A stretch of 64,000 bases of DNA from Solanum dulcamara (Eukaryota > Streptophyta > Magnoliopsida > Solanales > Solanaceae), in NCBI RefSeq assembly GCF_947179165.1, contig NC_077245.1, positions 11,688,740-11,752,739 of the forward strand, given 5' to 3'. The notes beneath the pieces were generated by a model. It did no database searches. It was given only the letters and a program-made list of their open reading frames with translations, and was not told the origin of the DNA. Each line of letters starts with the position of its first letter. Position 1 is the first letter of the stretch. Below, piece after piece: positions 22,365 to 32,383 of the stretch. The position numbers were made by a program, and so were the translations under genes.

Positions 22365-22441
<77 letters not shown>
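22364..22441. repeat. (AT)n microsatellite, about 39 units
   Basis: Uninterrupted AT dinucleotides. Confidence 0.98.
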
Positions 22442-22443
<2 letters not shown>

Positions 22444-22471
22444 CAAGCGGTCTTTTTCAATTTCCATCACC

Positions 22472-23153
22472 AGGGGTGTGCATTAGTCGGTTCGATTTTG
22501 TTTTAGATATTATCGATTTGATTTATCGATTTTCAATTTTTAAATACATTAAACCAATAATCAACCCAATAAGATATTTGTTATCGATTTTTGATTTATT
22601 GGTTTTTGGTCTTTAATGGATCAATTTTCGATTTAGCCAATAAAAAAATGCTTTAAAAATAAATATACAACTTCTCCAACAATTTGACGTGATACAGAAA
22701 CAAGTAATTCAAACGTTCTTGTAATGAATACTCACAATTCACAACCCTAGATGTCTCCTAACCCTTCCCGTTGTTGTAAACCGTAGCCGCCGCCATTCTT
22801 AGTTCTTTAGATTTTGACGTTGTGAACCTAAAGTAATACTAAAGCCTAAAGGACAAATATAGTGTGAACTGTGAATTATGTAAGGTACTGATAATCTGAT
22901 ATAATGATTATATTAATATATTTTGTTTGATACTTTAATATTTATGTATGAGTAAAAATTAAAATAATAAATTATTAAAGTCTTAATGAGTTATCGACTT
23001 ATCCAATAATTGAATATTAAAAATTAATACGGAATTGATAACTCAATTTTTTTTTTATAAAATCATTAAAAACCATTAATCAATAACTTAATAATAATAA
23101 ACCAATTATGTTTTTCTCGATTCATTTGGATCTTTTGGATTTTCCATACCCCT
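22472..23153. mobile_element. MITE with aggggtgtg-type ends, 682 bp
   Basis: The left end aggggtgtgcattag and the reverse complement of the right end, aggggtatggaaaat, match. The word atcacc lies next to both ends (22466-22471 and 23155-23160). The AT-rich interior has repeated ttatcgatttt words. The right part of a related copy stands at about 63180-63284, at the same place before the second SDR copy. Confidence 0.6.
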
Positions 23154-23718
23154 AATCACCAGTGAGCAACAGCCACTAATCGTAACATAGTGGTGGACCA
23201 ATGTAACTATATAAGTGCTGTGGTATTGATTTGTCTTAAGAACCATAGCATTAATAGTAAAATTTTTGTTTTATTTATTCTTGGTCACATCTTTTTCTTG
23301 TTAGAAAAAAGGAAGAAAAGGAAACTCTTGCTGCCATGGAAGTCAAAGAAAGCTCTCACGGTTCTCTTTCCAACCAAAGGTTCTACTTCAAAATTCTTAC
23401 CGCTAGCACTTGTTTCTTCTTTCATGTCAGAATTGGTTGATGCATTTACTCTTTTTTTTCTTCCTTTTTCTTAATTTTGAATAAATATTCATGTTTTGCT
23501 TCTTTCTTTTTTTGAGTTGGGATTATTGAAACGACCTCTCTACTTTTTTTAGATAGGGTAGATATCCGCCTAAACTATACTTTTTTAAGCTTATTTGTGG
23601 AATTATATTGGAATATTATTGTTGCTGCTCATGTTTTAGTTCATTTGTTATATGAAGATAGCTATTAGCAAGTATTTGGTCGATATTTCTTATATATATT
23701 TAATAGATTTCTTAATGC
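23154..23718 (+). repeat. Duplicated block, copy 1 (SDR promoter, exon 1, intron start)
   Basis: Closely similar to 63285-63830: agtgagcaa, the TATA box, exon 1 and the first part of the intron match in order. Similarity resumes briefly after the SINE. Confidence 0.85.
23208..23215 (+). promoter_or_regulatory. TATA box of SDR copy 1
   Basis: TATATAAG, 128 bp before the ATG and conserved in the duplicate at 63340-63347. Confidence 0.6.
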
Positions 23719-23908
23719 TTAATCAAGAGGTCTCAGATTTGAACCTTCTTGGTACAGAGTCATCTTTGTTAGGGAGCGCTTTAGTTTAATGTGGAATTTT
23801 CCGGTGCGAATTCGGATTATCCTCAATGTGGGACTTCTCGGCGCGAATCCGAATTTAGTCGGACTCCAATGTGGGTACTAGGCACTCGATGGAAAATCAA
23901 AAAAAAAA
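23719..23908 (+). mobile_element. 5'-truncated SINE in the SDR intron
   Basis: Shares the B-box region (cagatttgaacc), the body (gaattcggattat, gcgaatccgaatttagtc) and the A-rich tail with the 4290 and 15283 SINEs. The A-box part is missing. It is absent from the matching place in the second SDR copy. Confidence 0.65.
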
Positions 23909-24119
23909 GTTACTGAATTCCCTGGAACCTCCCGTTTCTAACTCTGGTCATAGCAGGGACCGCAGATTTATTAACAGAGGCTTTCAATCATGATATTAAT
24001 TTGCAAAAGAATAAATTAACCATATCGTAATAAATTATAAATTATTCCACTACAAATTCCTAATTGCACTCTTCGATTTAATTTTCAAAATTTACCATTA
24101 CATCTTATTTAACCCCCCG

Positions 24120-24890
24120 TGTTAGAATTACTGACACCAATCAATTAAATTAAATTTCTTAAAGATTTAATTAATCGACTACTTTAATCATTTATTATCA
24201 TACTTAACTTATTTCACATGACGGATATAAAATCCACCTACAGGATTTTCACGTGAAAACTTATAAGTAAGCATAAAGGGGTGTCTTCTATCTCGAGTCC
24301 GAGACACGGTTATATCAACTAATTATTATTTCACTAATGTAATTGGTCATTATCCAATCTACTAGGATTTTATTGACTCATTAAAAAGTCTCACCTTTTA
24401 ATAAATTAAAATAGTAAAACAAGTACATAAATCATAATAATTATATCAAGATTAAGAGTATAAGTACATGTAATGGACTAGATAATTTATTTATCAATAT
24501 TCAGAACATAAATAAATATCTCTAATTGATTCGTTCAATACATATAAAATGTACTAGCACAAGAAGTTGAAATTTTACCATTCCCATAATTAAGATTAAA
24601 TTATATTTAATCTTGTGCTACAATTATCAAGATGTTTGTTCAACTTTATCTTTGATTATGAACATTTAATTTGTAACTTATAAGAATCGATAATTTTAAT
24701 CTTCCGTGTATGAGTTCAAATACTCCATACACAAAATCGTCTACTATATAAGTGATGGACACACATATATACACAATGGTCTATTTAAATATTTAAATCA
24801 AGACTTTATTATAATAACATAAATAATCTTTATAAGGAATTAAATAAAAATACTATAATACAATTACATGATTAATAGTATATCCCAACA
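24120..24890 (-). mobile_element. Copia-type LTR remnant in the SDR intron
   Basis: On the minus strand it begins tgttgggatatac and on the plus strand starts tgttagaa, so it runs TG to CA. It ends right beside the conserved pre-exon sequence ttccatgttgtaatttc. No coding region, and the flanking 5-mers (ccccg, cttcc) do not match. The left limit is uncertain. Confidence 0.45.
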
Positions 24891-25016
24891 CTTCCATGTT
24901 GTAATTTCATCACAGGCTATTGGGAAGAGTTGCTTTAGTCACTGGAGGTGCAAGTGGTATCGGAGACACCATAGTACGCTTGTTTCACAAACAAGGAGCG
25001 AAAGTATGCATTGTTG

Positions 25017-25652
25017 GTATTGCGCTTGCTTTAATCTCAAATAGGATGTAAATTGAGGTGAATAGATTGGACCAATTTTTCCTACGTCAAGTGCTTTTGA
25101 CTTTTCATATGAGAGAATACCAAGTCGTAATATCAGAAGATTGTACTATTATAAGTTATTGTTAAAATAATATAATAATTCATATGTTTAGTCACTAGCG
25201 GCACAACTTACTGGCTAGCTAAGTAGCGCCTCAATAAGAGTATTTCTTTCCTCTACAATAGTATAATACTAAGATCAGTAAAGATGAATGCGCTCTATTC
25301 ATTCAGTTAAATCCAAGCCCTCTAACCAATTGTACTCAGATAACGCTCGAAAAATTTCAAGATCACCAACTTTCCTCCACAATTGCACACACATCAAAGA
25401 ACATCTTGATGTGCGTGCAATTGTTTGTATTGCTTAAATTCAGTTCAGATAATGATATATTTGTATTATTTCCCCAAGATGGACCTTTAAGTATCAAAGA
25501 GAACGCAAGCGAAGAGAAGAGAAATTCTAATACTACAAATCTAGTACGAAAGGTATATTTGAGTTCAATTCTTAAATTTAATATTACAAATGATTTCGTA
25601 ATTTTAAATTCTAGAGTACTTCTTTGAAGGTCGATTAATTAATTAAGGATTT
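25017..25652. other. No gene confirmed downstream of the truncated SDR
   Basis: Contains a hairpin (25380-25423) and an open exon-like stretch (25479-25552, flanked by ag and gt) that would be in phase with SDR exon 2 but does not resemble SDR sequence. Confidence 0.4.
25380..25423. repeat. 18-bp inverted repeat, 8-nt loop
   Basis: Arms 25380-25397 and 25406-25423 pair in 17 of 18 positions (caattgcacacacatcaa against its near complement). Confidence 0.85.
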
Positions 25653-26280
25653 GGTTGACTAATTAAACTCCAAATAAAAATCTAAGCATATATTTTGATT
25701 GATGAGGTTATGGATAATTCAAATTTGAATTTGTTTTCAGGTTTGACAATATTTGAAAGAAAAGTCAACAAAGGCTGCTAAGTAAAGTACAATTCAAAGA
25801 AGAAAAAGTAGACAAAAAAATAGGCAGAAAAAGGAAAAGGAAATGAAAAGAAAGGTCCTATGGGTTTTCCTTTTCCTAAAAGGAAAACACAAAGTTTCCA
25901 TATATTTGGCTAGTCTTTTTTCTTATAGGAAAATGTTTATGACTATATAAATATAAACTCATTCCTTCTAACATGAGATTATCCACAATTTAGAGAGAGA
26001 GAATAAAAATACAAAGAGAGTTATACACCAAGATAAATATTGTAGTCTTGAATGTCCTCTTTAGTGAGTTGTTCCTTTTACAAGAGAAAAATATTAATTG
26101 TTGTTTTCTTCTTGTATTTGAGAGCGGTGTACTCCATATCATAATAGTAAAAATCCTTGTACCCTGTGGTTTTTCCCCTCTATTCGTTTGAGGGTTTCCA
26201 TATAAAATTCTCGTGTTCAATTTATTTTCATTATTTATCATCATATCAAACTTTAGTTGTGGTGCTTCCCCCTCCCAACA
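25653..26280 (+). mobile_element. Probable copia-type LTR remnant
   Basis: Contains a TATA box (tatataaa, 25944-25951), a leader-like stretch with gagagagagaa, and ends with ctcccaaca at 26280, as many copia LTRs do. No primer-binding site or ORF follows. The left limit is a guess. Confidence 0.4.
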
Positions 26281-26558
26281 ATATTGACCTACGGTTGACT
26301 TTGATTTTTAAGTTTTTCTTTTTTTGTTTTCCTTAATCTCAAAATATGATAAAAGGTTTTTTTTTTCTCTTGACAGAATAACATCCTTTCCACAGTAATA
26401 ATTTTACCACATTTAAAAGGAAGCAAATCCAGCTTGCCTCAGTGATTTTAAGTTTAAACAACTTTAGATGTGTGAGTTTGAATAAATATGTGCTAGCTCA
26501 TGCATATATACAAGTACAATATATTAATATGTGCTTAGTAGTGAGTAAAACAATTGTC

Positions 26559-26590
26559 ATATATAAACATCGTTGTTGATGTTTATATAT
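26559..26590. repeat. 13-bp inverted repeat, 6-nt loop
   Basis: atatataaacatc, loop gttgtt, then the exact reverse complement. Confidence 0.85.
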
Positions 26591-26750
26591 ACATACCTAT
26601 ATAACACTTGGAATTAAATTAAGTTTCTTGATTTTGACATATCAAATCCTTACTAATTGTTAAAAAACGACGTGACTTTGTTACATGTACGTATATTGAT
26701 TCATATTGAAAAACAAATTTCCTAATCATTGTTCGTGATTGCGCGTTGAG

Positions 26751-26752
<2 letters not shown>

Positions 26753-26790
<38 letters not shown>

Positions 26791-26863
26791 AATTGCTCGA
26801 TCACATGCATGAAAGGGAGCATATATATATATGGAATTGCTCGATCACATGCATGAAAGGGAG
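26753..26863. repeat. (AT)n tract and two copies of a 31-bp unit
   Basis: An AT run to 26788 is followed by a 31-bp segment starting ggaattgctcgatcac at 26789-26819, a short AT run, and the same 31 bp again at 26833-26863 (44-bp period, identical). Confidence 0.9.
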
Positions 26864-27246
26864 AATATATGCCTACAAATACAAGTTAATTTTTTACATC
26901 AAGATCATGAATGTATGATTTATATCCTCCGTCAATTCAAAATGAATCTAATACTTCCTATTCGTTCAATACTATTTTCTTGTCGGTACTTATTTTAAGA
27001 GAGCATGTTTCTATATTGTTTTCAATGATAAATATCAAAACCACAAAATATTATGATACGTTTAACTCCAAAAATCGTAGAAATGCTCTTACTCACATAT
27101 TTAAAATCACAAAAATGAAAATTCTTTATTTTTTTAAATTTCGTAATGAGTCAATTTATGTTGTCCTTGTATTCAATATAGTAAAACAAAAATACTTTTA
27201 AGATCAAAAGAAAAGACAGTATCGGAGTTTACATAATTCACTGTCA
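26864..27246. other. No gene recognised
   Basis: AT-rich. The 96-codon ORF at 26911-27201 has no recognisable domain. Confidence 0.35.
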
Positions 27247-27661
27247 TGTTTTCTTTAAGGAGTTTAATCCCCTTACTGTACCTGAGGTTATGAATTATTT
27301 TCTCCCGGAATAAAACGGATAAACTCTTAAAGAAGTAGCAATACCTCAAACTTCAATAACTTTAGGAACTCAAAAGGATTACACAAAGACTCTACTTTTA
27401 TTTGTAAGAAAATGTATGCAGAAAAATGAGGAAATTCAATTGAGAAAATTGAGGGAGAAAACCCTTCTATTTATAGCCAACAAAAGGTAGTATGAAAATG
27501 TGTTAATTATGTCTTATCGTAGAGGTCATAACTCTTTGAAAAATGGACAATCTTTCAGAAAAGTCACAACCCTTTATAAAAGACACAACCTTTTGTAAAG
27601 GTCACAACTCTTTGAAAAAGTCGCAACCCTTCATTTCTCAATCATACCTTTAAAGCCCAAC
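27247..27661 (-). mobile_element. LTR remnant, copia type, minus orientation
   Basis: On the minus strand it starts tgttgggctttaaagg, has a TATA box (ctataaatag, 27468-27477) and a leader with tccctcaattttctcaattg. It carries repeated words of the gtcacaacccttt type at 27560-27640. No internal region follows. Confidence 0.5.
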
Positions 27662-27840
27662 AGTCTATATATACCAAAGATGAGCAATTATATTATATAT
27701 ACACATTTTATTTTTGCACATATACCTGCATATCAAGCCGCATCAGTTAAATTCATTAAACTGACCGTATATTCATATTTTTTTCATGGTTATGATGAAT
27801 TTGATAGTAAACAATCACTAAATAAGGCAATTTGTATATC

Positions 27841-27843
<3 letters not shown>

Positions 27844-27885
<42 letters not shown>
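27844..27885. repeat. (AT)n microsatellite
   Basis: About 21 AT units. Confidence 0.95.
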
Positions 27886-27889
<4 letters not shown>

Positions 27890-27951
27890 TTTTTATTTTT
27901 TTTGATTGTACGAAACACAATTTTGCATTTAACTTAAAGAGTTGAATGAGG

Positions 27952-28055
27952 AAATGTGATCAAAACATAATTCAAACACAAGCAACAAAAGCCATAAAAG
28001 TTTAAAATGTGATTAAAACATAATTCAAAACAAACAACAAAAGCCATAAAGTTTA
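27952..28055. repeat. Tandem duplication of ~52 bp in the 3' flank of the 7-exon gene
   Basis: Two diverged copies start with aaatgtgat at 27952 and 28005 and both contain caacaaaagccataaa. They lie 75-180 bp after the stop codon of the minus-strand gene, probably in its 3'UTR. Confidence 0.8.
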
Positions 28056-28129
28056 ACTTAATAATATGAAAATTCTAATGAAATAAAGGGAGGAGAACAT
28101 TCCACAAATGACCCCTTCTTGCTAGCCAT

Positions 28130-31100
28130 TCAATTTTTGTTTCGGTTAGGCTTTGGGATAATACCTACAAATACACATAAAAAAGTGCAATTAACATAAA
28201 TATTAAAACTATAAAATACTACTATAGTAACATTTTATTATTTCTAGAATTAAATAAGAATAAAAAAAATTACTAACCAGAGTCTGAATTATTCATGAGC
28301 GCAGGCAAATCAGGATCCACTGGTAGATCTTTAGCAGTAGAGGCTGGATCATTCAACTTATTTGTAATAGACCTATGATTCAAGTCACCGAAAGATAATT
28401 ATTTTTATATTCGTATTCTTTTTCATGCATAAGAATGTAAATTTATTATTGCTTTTGCAATTTGTCATATATAATTTTTTGAGGATGATGTAACAAATTC
28501 CCCTTTTATGTTATTATTAAAATATCGCCTTTCCTATTTTTAAATTTGTTAGATAAAACTCTTGAAAGTAACAAAAGATATCATTTACAAAATTTTAGAT
28601 TGTTATATAACATTTTTAATATGAATAAAAGAATTTTTTGACTGTCACGTAAAAGGTTCATAAATTGTTAAAAGAGAAAGAAGAAGATTATATTTGTTAA
28701 ACAAATGTCTCTACAATGAATAATTAACAAAATGTTTTGATATTATGAGGCCTTTGTGTCGGACTATGTAATTACACTATGACAAATATGATCACAATGT
28801 TGTGTGTTCGACCTTCTACTTTAATTTGAGGTTATTTTATGTTTTTAAAAAATTATATTTTTTAGTTTGTCATCTACTAAAAAATATTTGGTAATCTGTA
28901 ATAATAAGTCAATATTATCTGATAGTGTAAGAACATAATACACTTGAAAGTGCAACAAAGTTAAATTCATAATAGAATATTACCTATGAATCTGTGGAGA
29001 GACCTCTTTTGGTTGGGTATCCTGACTTGTATCTTCCTCAGCAATTTCTTTCTAAATTCATTCATAAAAAGAAAAAAAAATATATCACTAGTACATTATA
29101 ATTTATTATATATACAAATCTCTTGTAAAATAAAATTTGATGAAATATATACCGGCAAGTGAAATAAAAAAAATATTAAAAATAATATATATGAAACACA
29201 TACTCCACGAGAAGATCCATAAGAAAGTCTAGGCCTTTTCCCATGTGGATAGTAAGCCTGCATTCATTTTTATCATCAAGAATAATTTGAAAAAATCTTA
29301 TTATTTTTCATAAGAAGTTTGTCTTAAAATATAATAATTCCAAGATAGAACACACACACACATATATATATAGCTTTGTAAAAAAAGTTATTACAATTTG
29401 TACAACAAAATTATTGTTGACAGTGTATCATGCGCTAAAGTTATTGTTAATTATGTTTTCAATTTTTCCCTTGTATATTTTAGGAAACTCATAATCCCTA
29501 TTGGTTTAGGAGATCCTTGTCCTAATAGATTTGAAAAAGGAATATATTGTCCTTCTAGGATTGGGAGAACCTTTTCCTTATAGGTTTGAGACTGCTTGGG
29601 ATCTATATATAGTGGATATAGTTGGGGATTCTAAAGGAGAGTACAAGATACACAATATAGTCTTAAGAGATCCTAAAGCATTATTGTAAACTTGATATCT
29701 TCCTGTCATAGTGGAAAACTCTCTCTACTTCTGCTGTGAGGAGTAGGCATAGCCGAGCCTCATTAAATCCTTATGTTATTTTTTCTTCTCTATTTTCTTT
29801 GTTTGTGATTGTGTGGTAATTAATCCACAATATTTCCGCAACAATTGATATCAGAGCTTGGTTGGGGTTTTTAGACATAATCAAAGGTTGAGATGTCATT
29901 ATCATCTTCAACAAAGTATAAAATAGAGAAATTCGATGAGGGTCTAATATTAGTCTATGGAAGATTAGAATGAGATTGTCGTTAGCGTTACAAGGGTTAT
30001 GGAAGACAATTGAAGAGACTTTTCCAGAAGGATTGAAAGAATTGGAAAAAGTAGACTTGAAAAAGAGTTTGTACAATCTTCGAGTATCTAGTTTTCCATA
30101 TTCGAGTGTAGTTGGTAGCATTATGTATGCCATGGTTTGCACTCATTCTGATATTTCACATGTTGTTAGTGTTGTGAGTAGATACATGGCATGTCCTTGT
30201 AAAGAACATTGACAGGCAGTGAAGTGGATCTTGAGGTACTGGAAGAGTACTATAGATGTGGACTTGACTTTTTTCAAAGACAAGCTAAGTGAATCAGAAA
30301 TAGGTTTTGTGGATTGGGACCATACAGGGGACTTGGATAAGAGAAGATCTCTGACGTGTTTTGGTCTTATTTTTTCTGGTAATGTCATCAGTTGGAAGGC
30401 AACTTTTCAATGTGGTGTTGCTCTATCCACAGAGGTTGAGTATATGAAAATTACTAAGGTAGTGAAAGAGGCTACATGGCTACAAGGCTTGGAGCAGACA
30501 AAACATATGATAGGCATACATCATTTTATCCAAGACACCGTATCTAAAGGGATTGTTGAGGTGAAGAAAGTGTCTGTATAGGATGACCAAGAGAGTTTGG
30601 ACCAATAAGTTTAAGCATTATCTAGAGTTGATTGGTGTGAGTTGCACTCAGTAAGAGCTTTGGAGGGTTGGGAGCAAGACATAGAGATGTTATTCCTATT
30701 GATGAAGGGAATTCAAGCCAAGGGGAAGATTCGTTAATTATGTCTTGAATTTTTTTCTTGTATATTTTAGGAATCTCATAACCCCTATTGATTTAGGAGA
30801 CCCTTGTCCTAATAGATTTGGAAAAGGAATATATTGTCCTTCTAGGATTGGGAGAACCTTTTCCTTATAGGTTTAGGATTACTTGGGATCTATATAAAGG
30901 GGATATAGTTAGGGATTCTAAAGGAGAGTACATGATACACAATGTACGTAGTCCTAAGATATCCTAAAGCATTATTGTAAACTTGTTCTCTTTCTTTCAT
31001 AGTGGAAAGCTTTCTTTGCTTTTGGTGGGAGGAGTAAGTATAGACGAACCTAGCTCATTAAATTCTTGTGTTATTTTTCTTCTCTATTTTCTTTATTTAT

Positions 31101-31894
31101 GATTGTGTGCTAGTTAATCCATGATATTTCTGCAATATTTATATATACCAATTTTTTTTAATTGATATATATGTTAAAGTTTTGATCTAATTAGATTTAG
31201 ACATATATAAAAAATTAATTCTTGATTACAAGCATCACTCAAGCAAAATAAATATTTAAAATAAATGTATGCATAATAAAAGAAGTTCCAAGAATTAAAT
31301 AAACATACCTCTACAGATAAATTTTGGCTTTGGGCAACATTGAGTAGGGATGGTTGGTTAATTATAGGCCTGCCAATTAAATGAATATGAGTTTCTAGAA
31401 TTATTACTTTTATATTTATTATAAATAAAAATTCAGGATGAAATTCTGCCACTAAACAATATAATTTTGTTGCTAATTTAATTAATAAACGGATTATCAA
31501 ATTATAATAATTTAGCGTTATTTTTCATTACTAATTTTTTGTAGTAATTATTTGATATTAAAATGAAATAAGTCAAGTGTATTTCCACCTTGGTACGGGC
31601 AAGATCCCGTGTGACATACTCCTCGAATGATTTTGTAGGACTGAATTTTCTTGTGGATTTTGGATCTCTTGAACCTACACACATGAATATTACATAATTA
31701 TTTCAAATATTCACGACAGTTTAGTGTTTGAAAAGTTATAATTCATATTCATCATTAATAATAAAAGTAAAGAATGAATAAATTACCTCAGCTTGAGAAT
31801 TAACAAACATATCAGAATTTGGTGACTCAATTTCGTCAAAAGTTAAGTCAACATCATCATCTATTGTGATCTGAGAAGATTCACTTGACGACAT
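28130..31894 (-). CDS. Seven-exon gene of unknown function, reconstructed by splicing
   Basis: Reading the minus strand, seven short open segments join in phase with GT-AG introns throughout. Coding exons are 31894-31787 (from ATG), 31674-31589, 31369-31309, 29257-29204, 29051-28984, 28372-28278 and 28164-28130 (to TGA). They total 507 nt, 168 residues. The protein starts MSSSESSQITIDDDVDLTFD, has a basic patch KRPRLSYGSSRG (possible nuclear signal) near residue 92, an acidic patch KEIAEEDTSQD, and ends IIPKPNRNKN. It is hydrophilic, rich in Ser, Asn, Gln and Pro, and probably largely disordered, with no transmembrane segment or known domain. I do not recognise the family. Six introns with all phases agreeing is strong structural evidence. 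A copia remnant sits in intron 3. A 5'UTR intron ending near 31911 is possible. Confidence 0.75.
29445..31137 (+). mobile_element. Internally deleted Ty1/copia element in intron 3
   Basis: Two similar LTRs, 29445-29843 and 30732-31137, flank a shortened interior. After the left LTR comes tgatatcagagct, a near match to the usual initiator-Met tRNA primer site. Before the right LTR is a purine tract (aaggggaaga). The interior joins the gag start directly to the C-terminal part of pol, so protease, integrase and most of RT are gone. Flanking 5-mers gttat and tttat (one mismatch) are a decayed target duplication. It lies antisense to the host gene. Confidence 0.85.
29893..30581 (+). pseudogene. 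Copia gag start fused to RNase H end
   Basis: ATG at 29893 opens MSLSSSTKYKIEKFDEG, typical of copia gag starts, then breaks. A later frame gives RMRLSLALQGLWKTIEE. It continues straight into the copia RT/RNase H tail (YSSVVGSIMYAMVCTHSDIS, then after an in-frame TGA at about 30210, LRYWKSTIDVDLTF and ISWKATFQCGVALSTEVEYM). Both a stop and an internal deletion make it non-functional. Confidence 0.85.
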
Positions 31895-32375
31895 TTTCCC
31901 AAAAATTTTCTGTATAATATATCAAAGATCAAAAAATTGAGAATTTAATACTAACATCATGCAAATTGATTATCATATTTACGGAACCCTACAAATTTTG
32001 CGGCACATAGTACAACTTATAATAAAATATCTTACATCAATAAATTGAGAATTATTCTAGTAATATGCTAATTGAAAAAATGTACTAGCGTCTAGATAGT
32101 TAAAACAAAGCAATCAAGCAAAAATTTAAAAAGTCACACGAACATGCAATGATATATGTACAAGATTCAAAATTCTTTCTCTACTTGTTTATAGATCTTA
32201 CAAATATACGAAGATGATTCTTTCTATAAAATTGTTGAGTTAATTAGAGAAATAAAACGAAGAAATGATTATTATTTTTTTGCTAGAATATATGTAAAAA
32301 TACAAGGGGACAGGAAAGCACCCTTGAGTGTTGAGTCTTGAGATATGATGACGAAATGAGGAGAAAATATGTCTA

Positions 32376-32383
32376 TATTTATA
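32376..32383 (-). promoter_or_regulatory. Probable TATA box of the 7-exon gene
   Basis: TATAAATA on the minus strand, about 480 bp before the ATG at 31894. It is the best TATA-like site upstream; a long leader or 5'UTR intron would follow. Confidence 0.45.

Larger units (their letters stand above)
23336..25016 (+). pseudogene. Short-chain dehydrogenase (ABA2-like), truncated copy
   Basis: Exon 1 (23336-23379, 14 codons plus AG) and exon 2 (24916-25016) join in phase across a GT-AG intron. The peptide reads MEVKESSHGSLSNQ, then RLLGRVALVTGGASGIG, then FHKQGAKVCIV. TGGASGIG (residues 24-31) is the glycine-rich NAD(P)-binding loop of the classical SDR Rossmann fold. The surroundings resemble ABA2/xanthoxin-dehydrogenase-like plant SDRs, cytosolic enzymes of about 270-285 residues. 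Only about 48 residues are here. After exon 2 the frame closes within 13 codons if read through, and no later SDR segment (NAG or YxxxK motifs) was found. An in-phase exon-like piece at 25479-25552 does not look like SDR. A second copy starts at 63468. Confidence 0.7.

Noticed and set aside
23190..23474. A 94-codon ORF over the SDR promoter and first exon
   Set aside because: It is in a different frame from the SDR exon and crosses its donor site; the duplicate locus does not keep it intact.
24120..24890. A complete LTR element with target duplication in the SDR intron
   Set aside because: The flanking 5-mers do not match and no primer site or coding region is visible; only an LTR remnant is supported.
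25479..25552. An exon-like stretch in phase with SDR exon 2
   Set aside because: Flanking ag and gt fit, but the peptide does not resemble the expected SDR continuation; kept only as a possibility.
31502..31684. An alternative open frame (GSRDPKSTRKFSPTK...) across exon 2 of the seven-exon gene
   Set aside because: It is open, but exon 1 ends in phase 0 and all later junctions agree with the other frame, so that frame was chosen.
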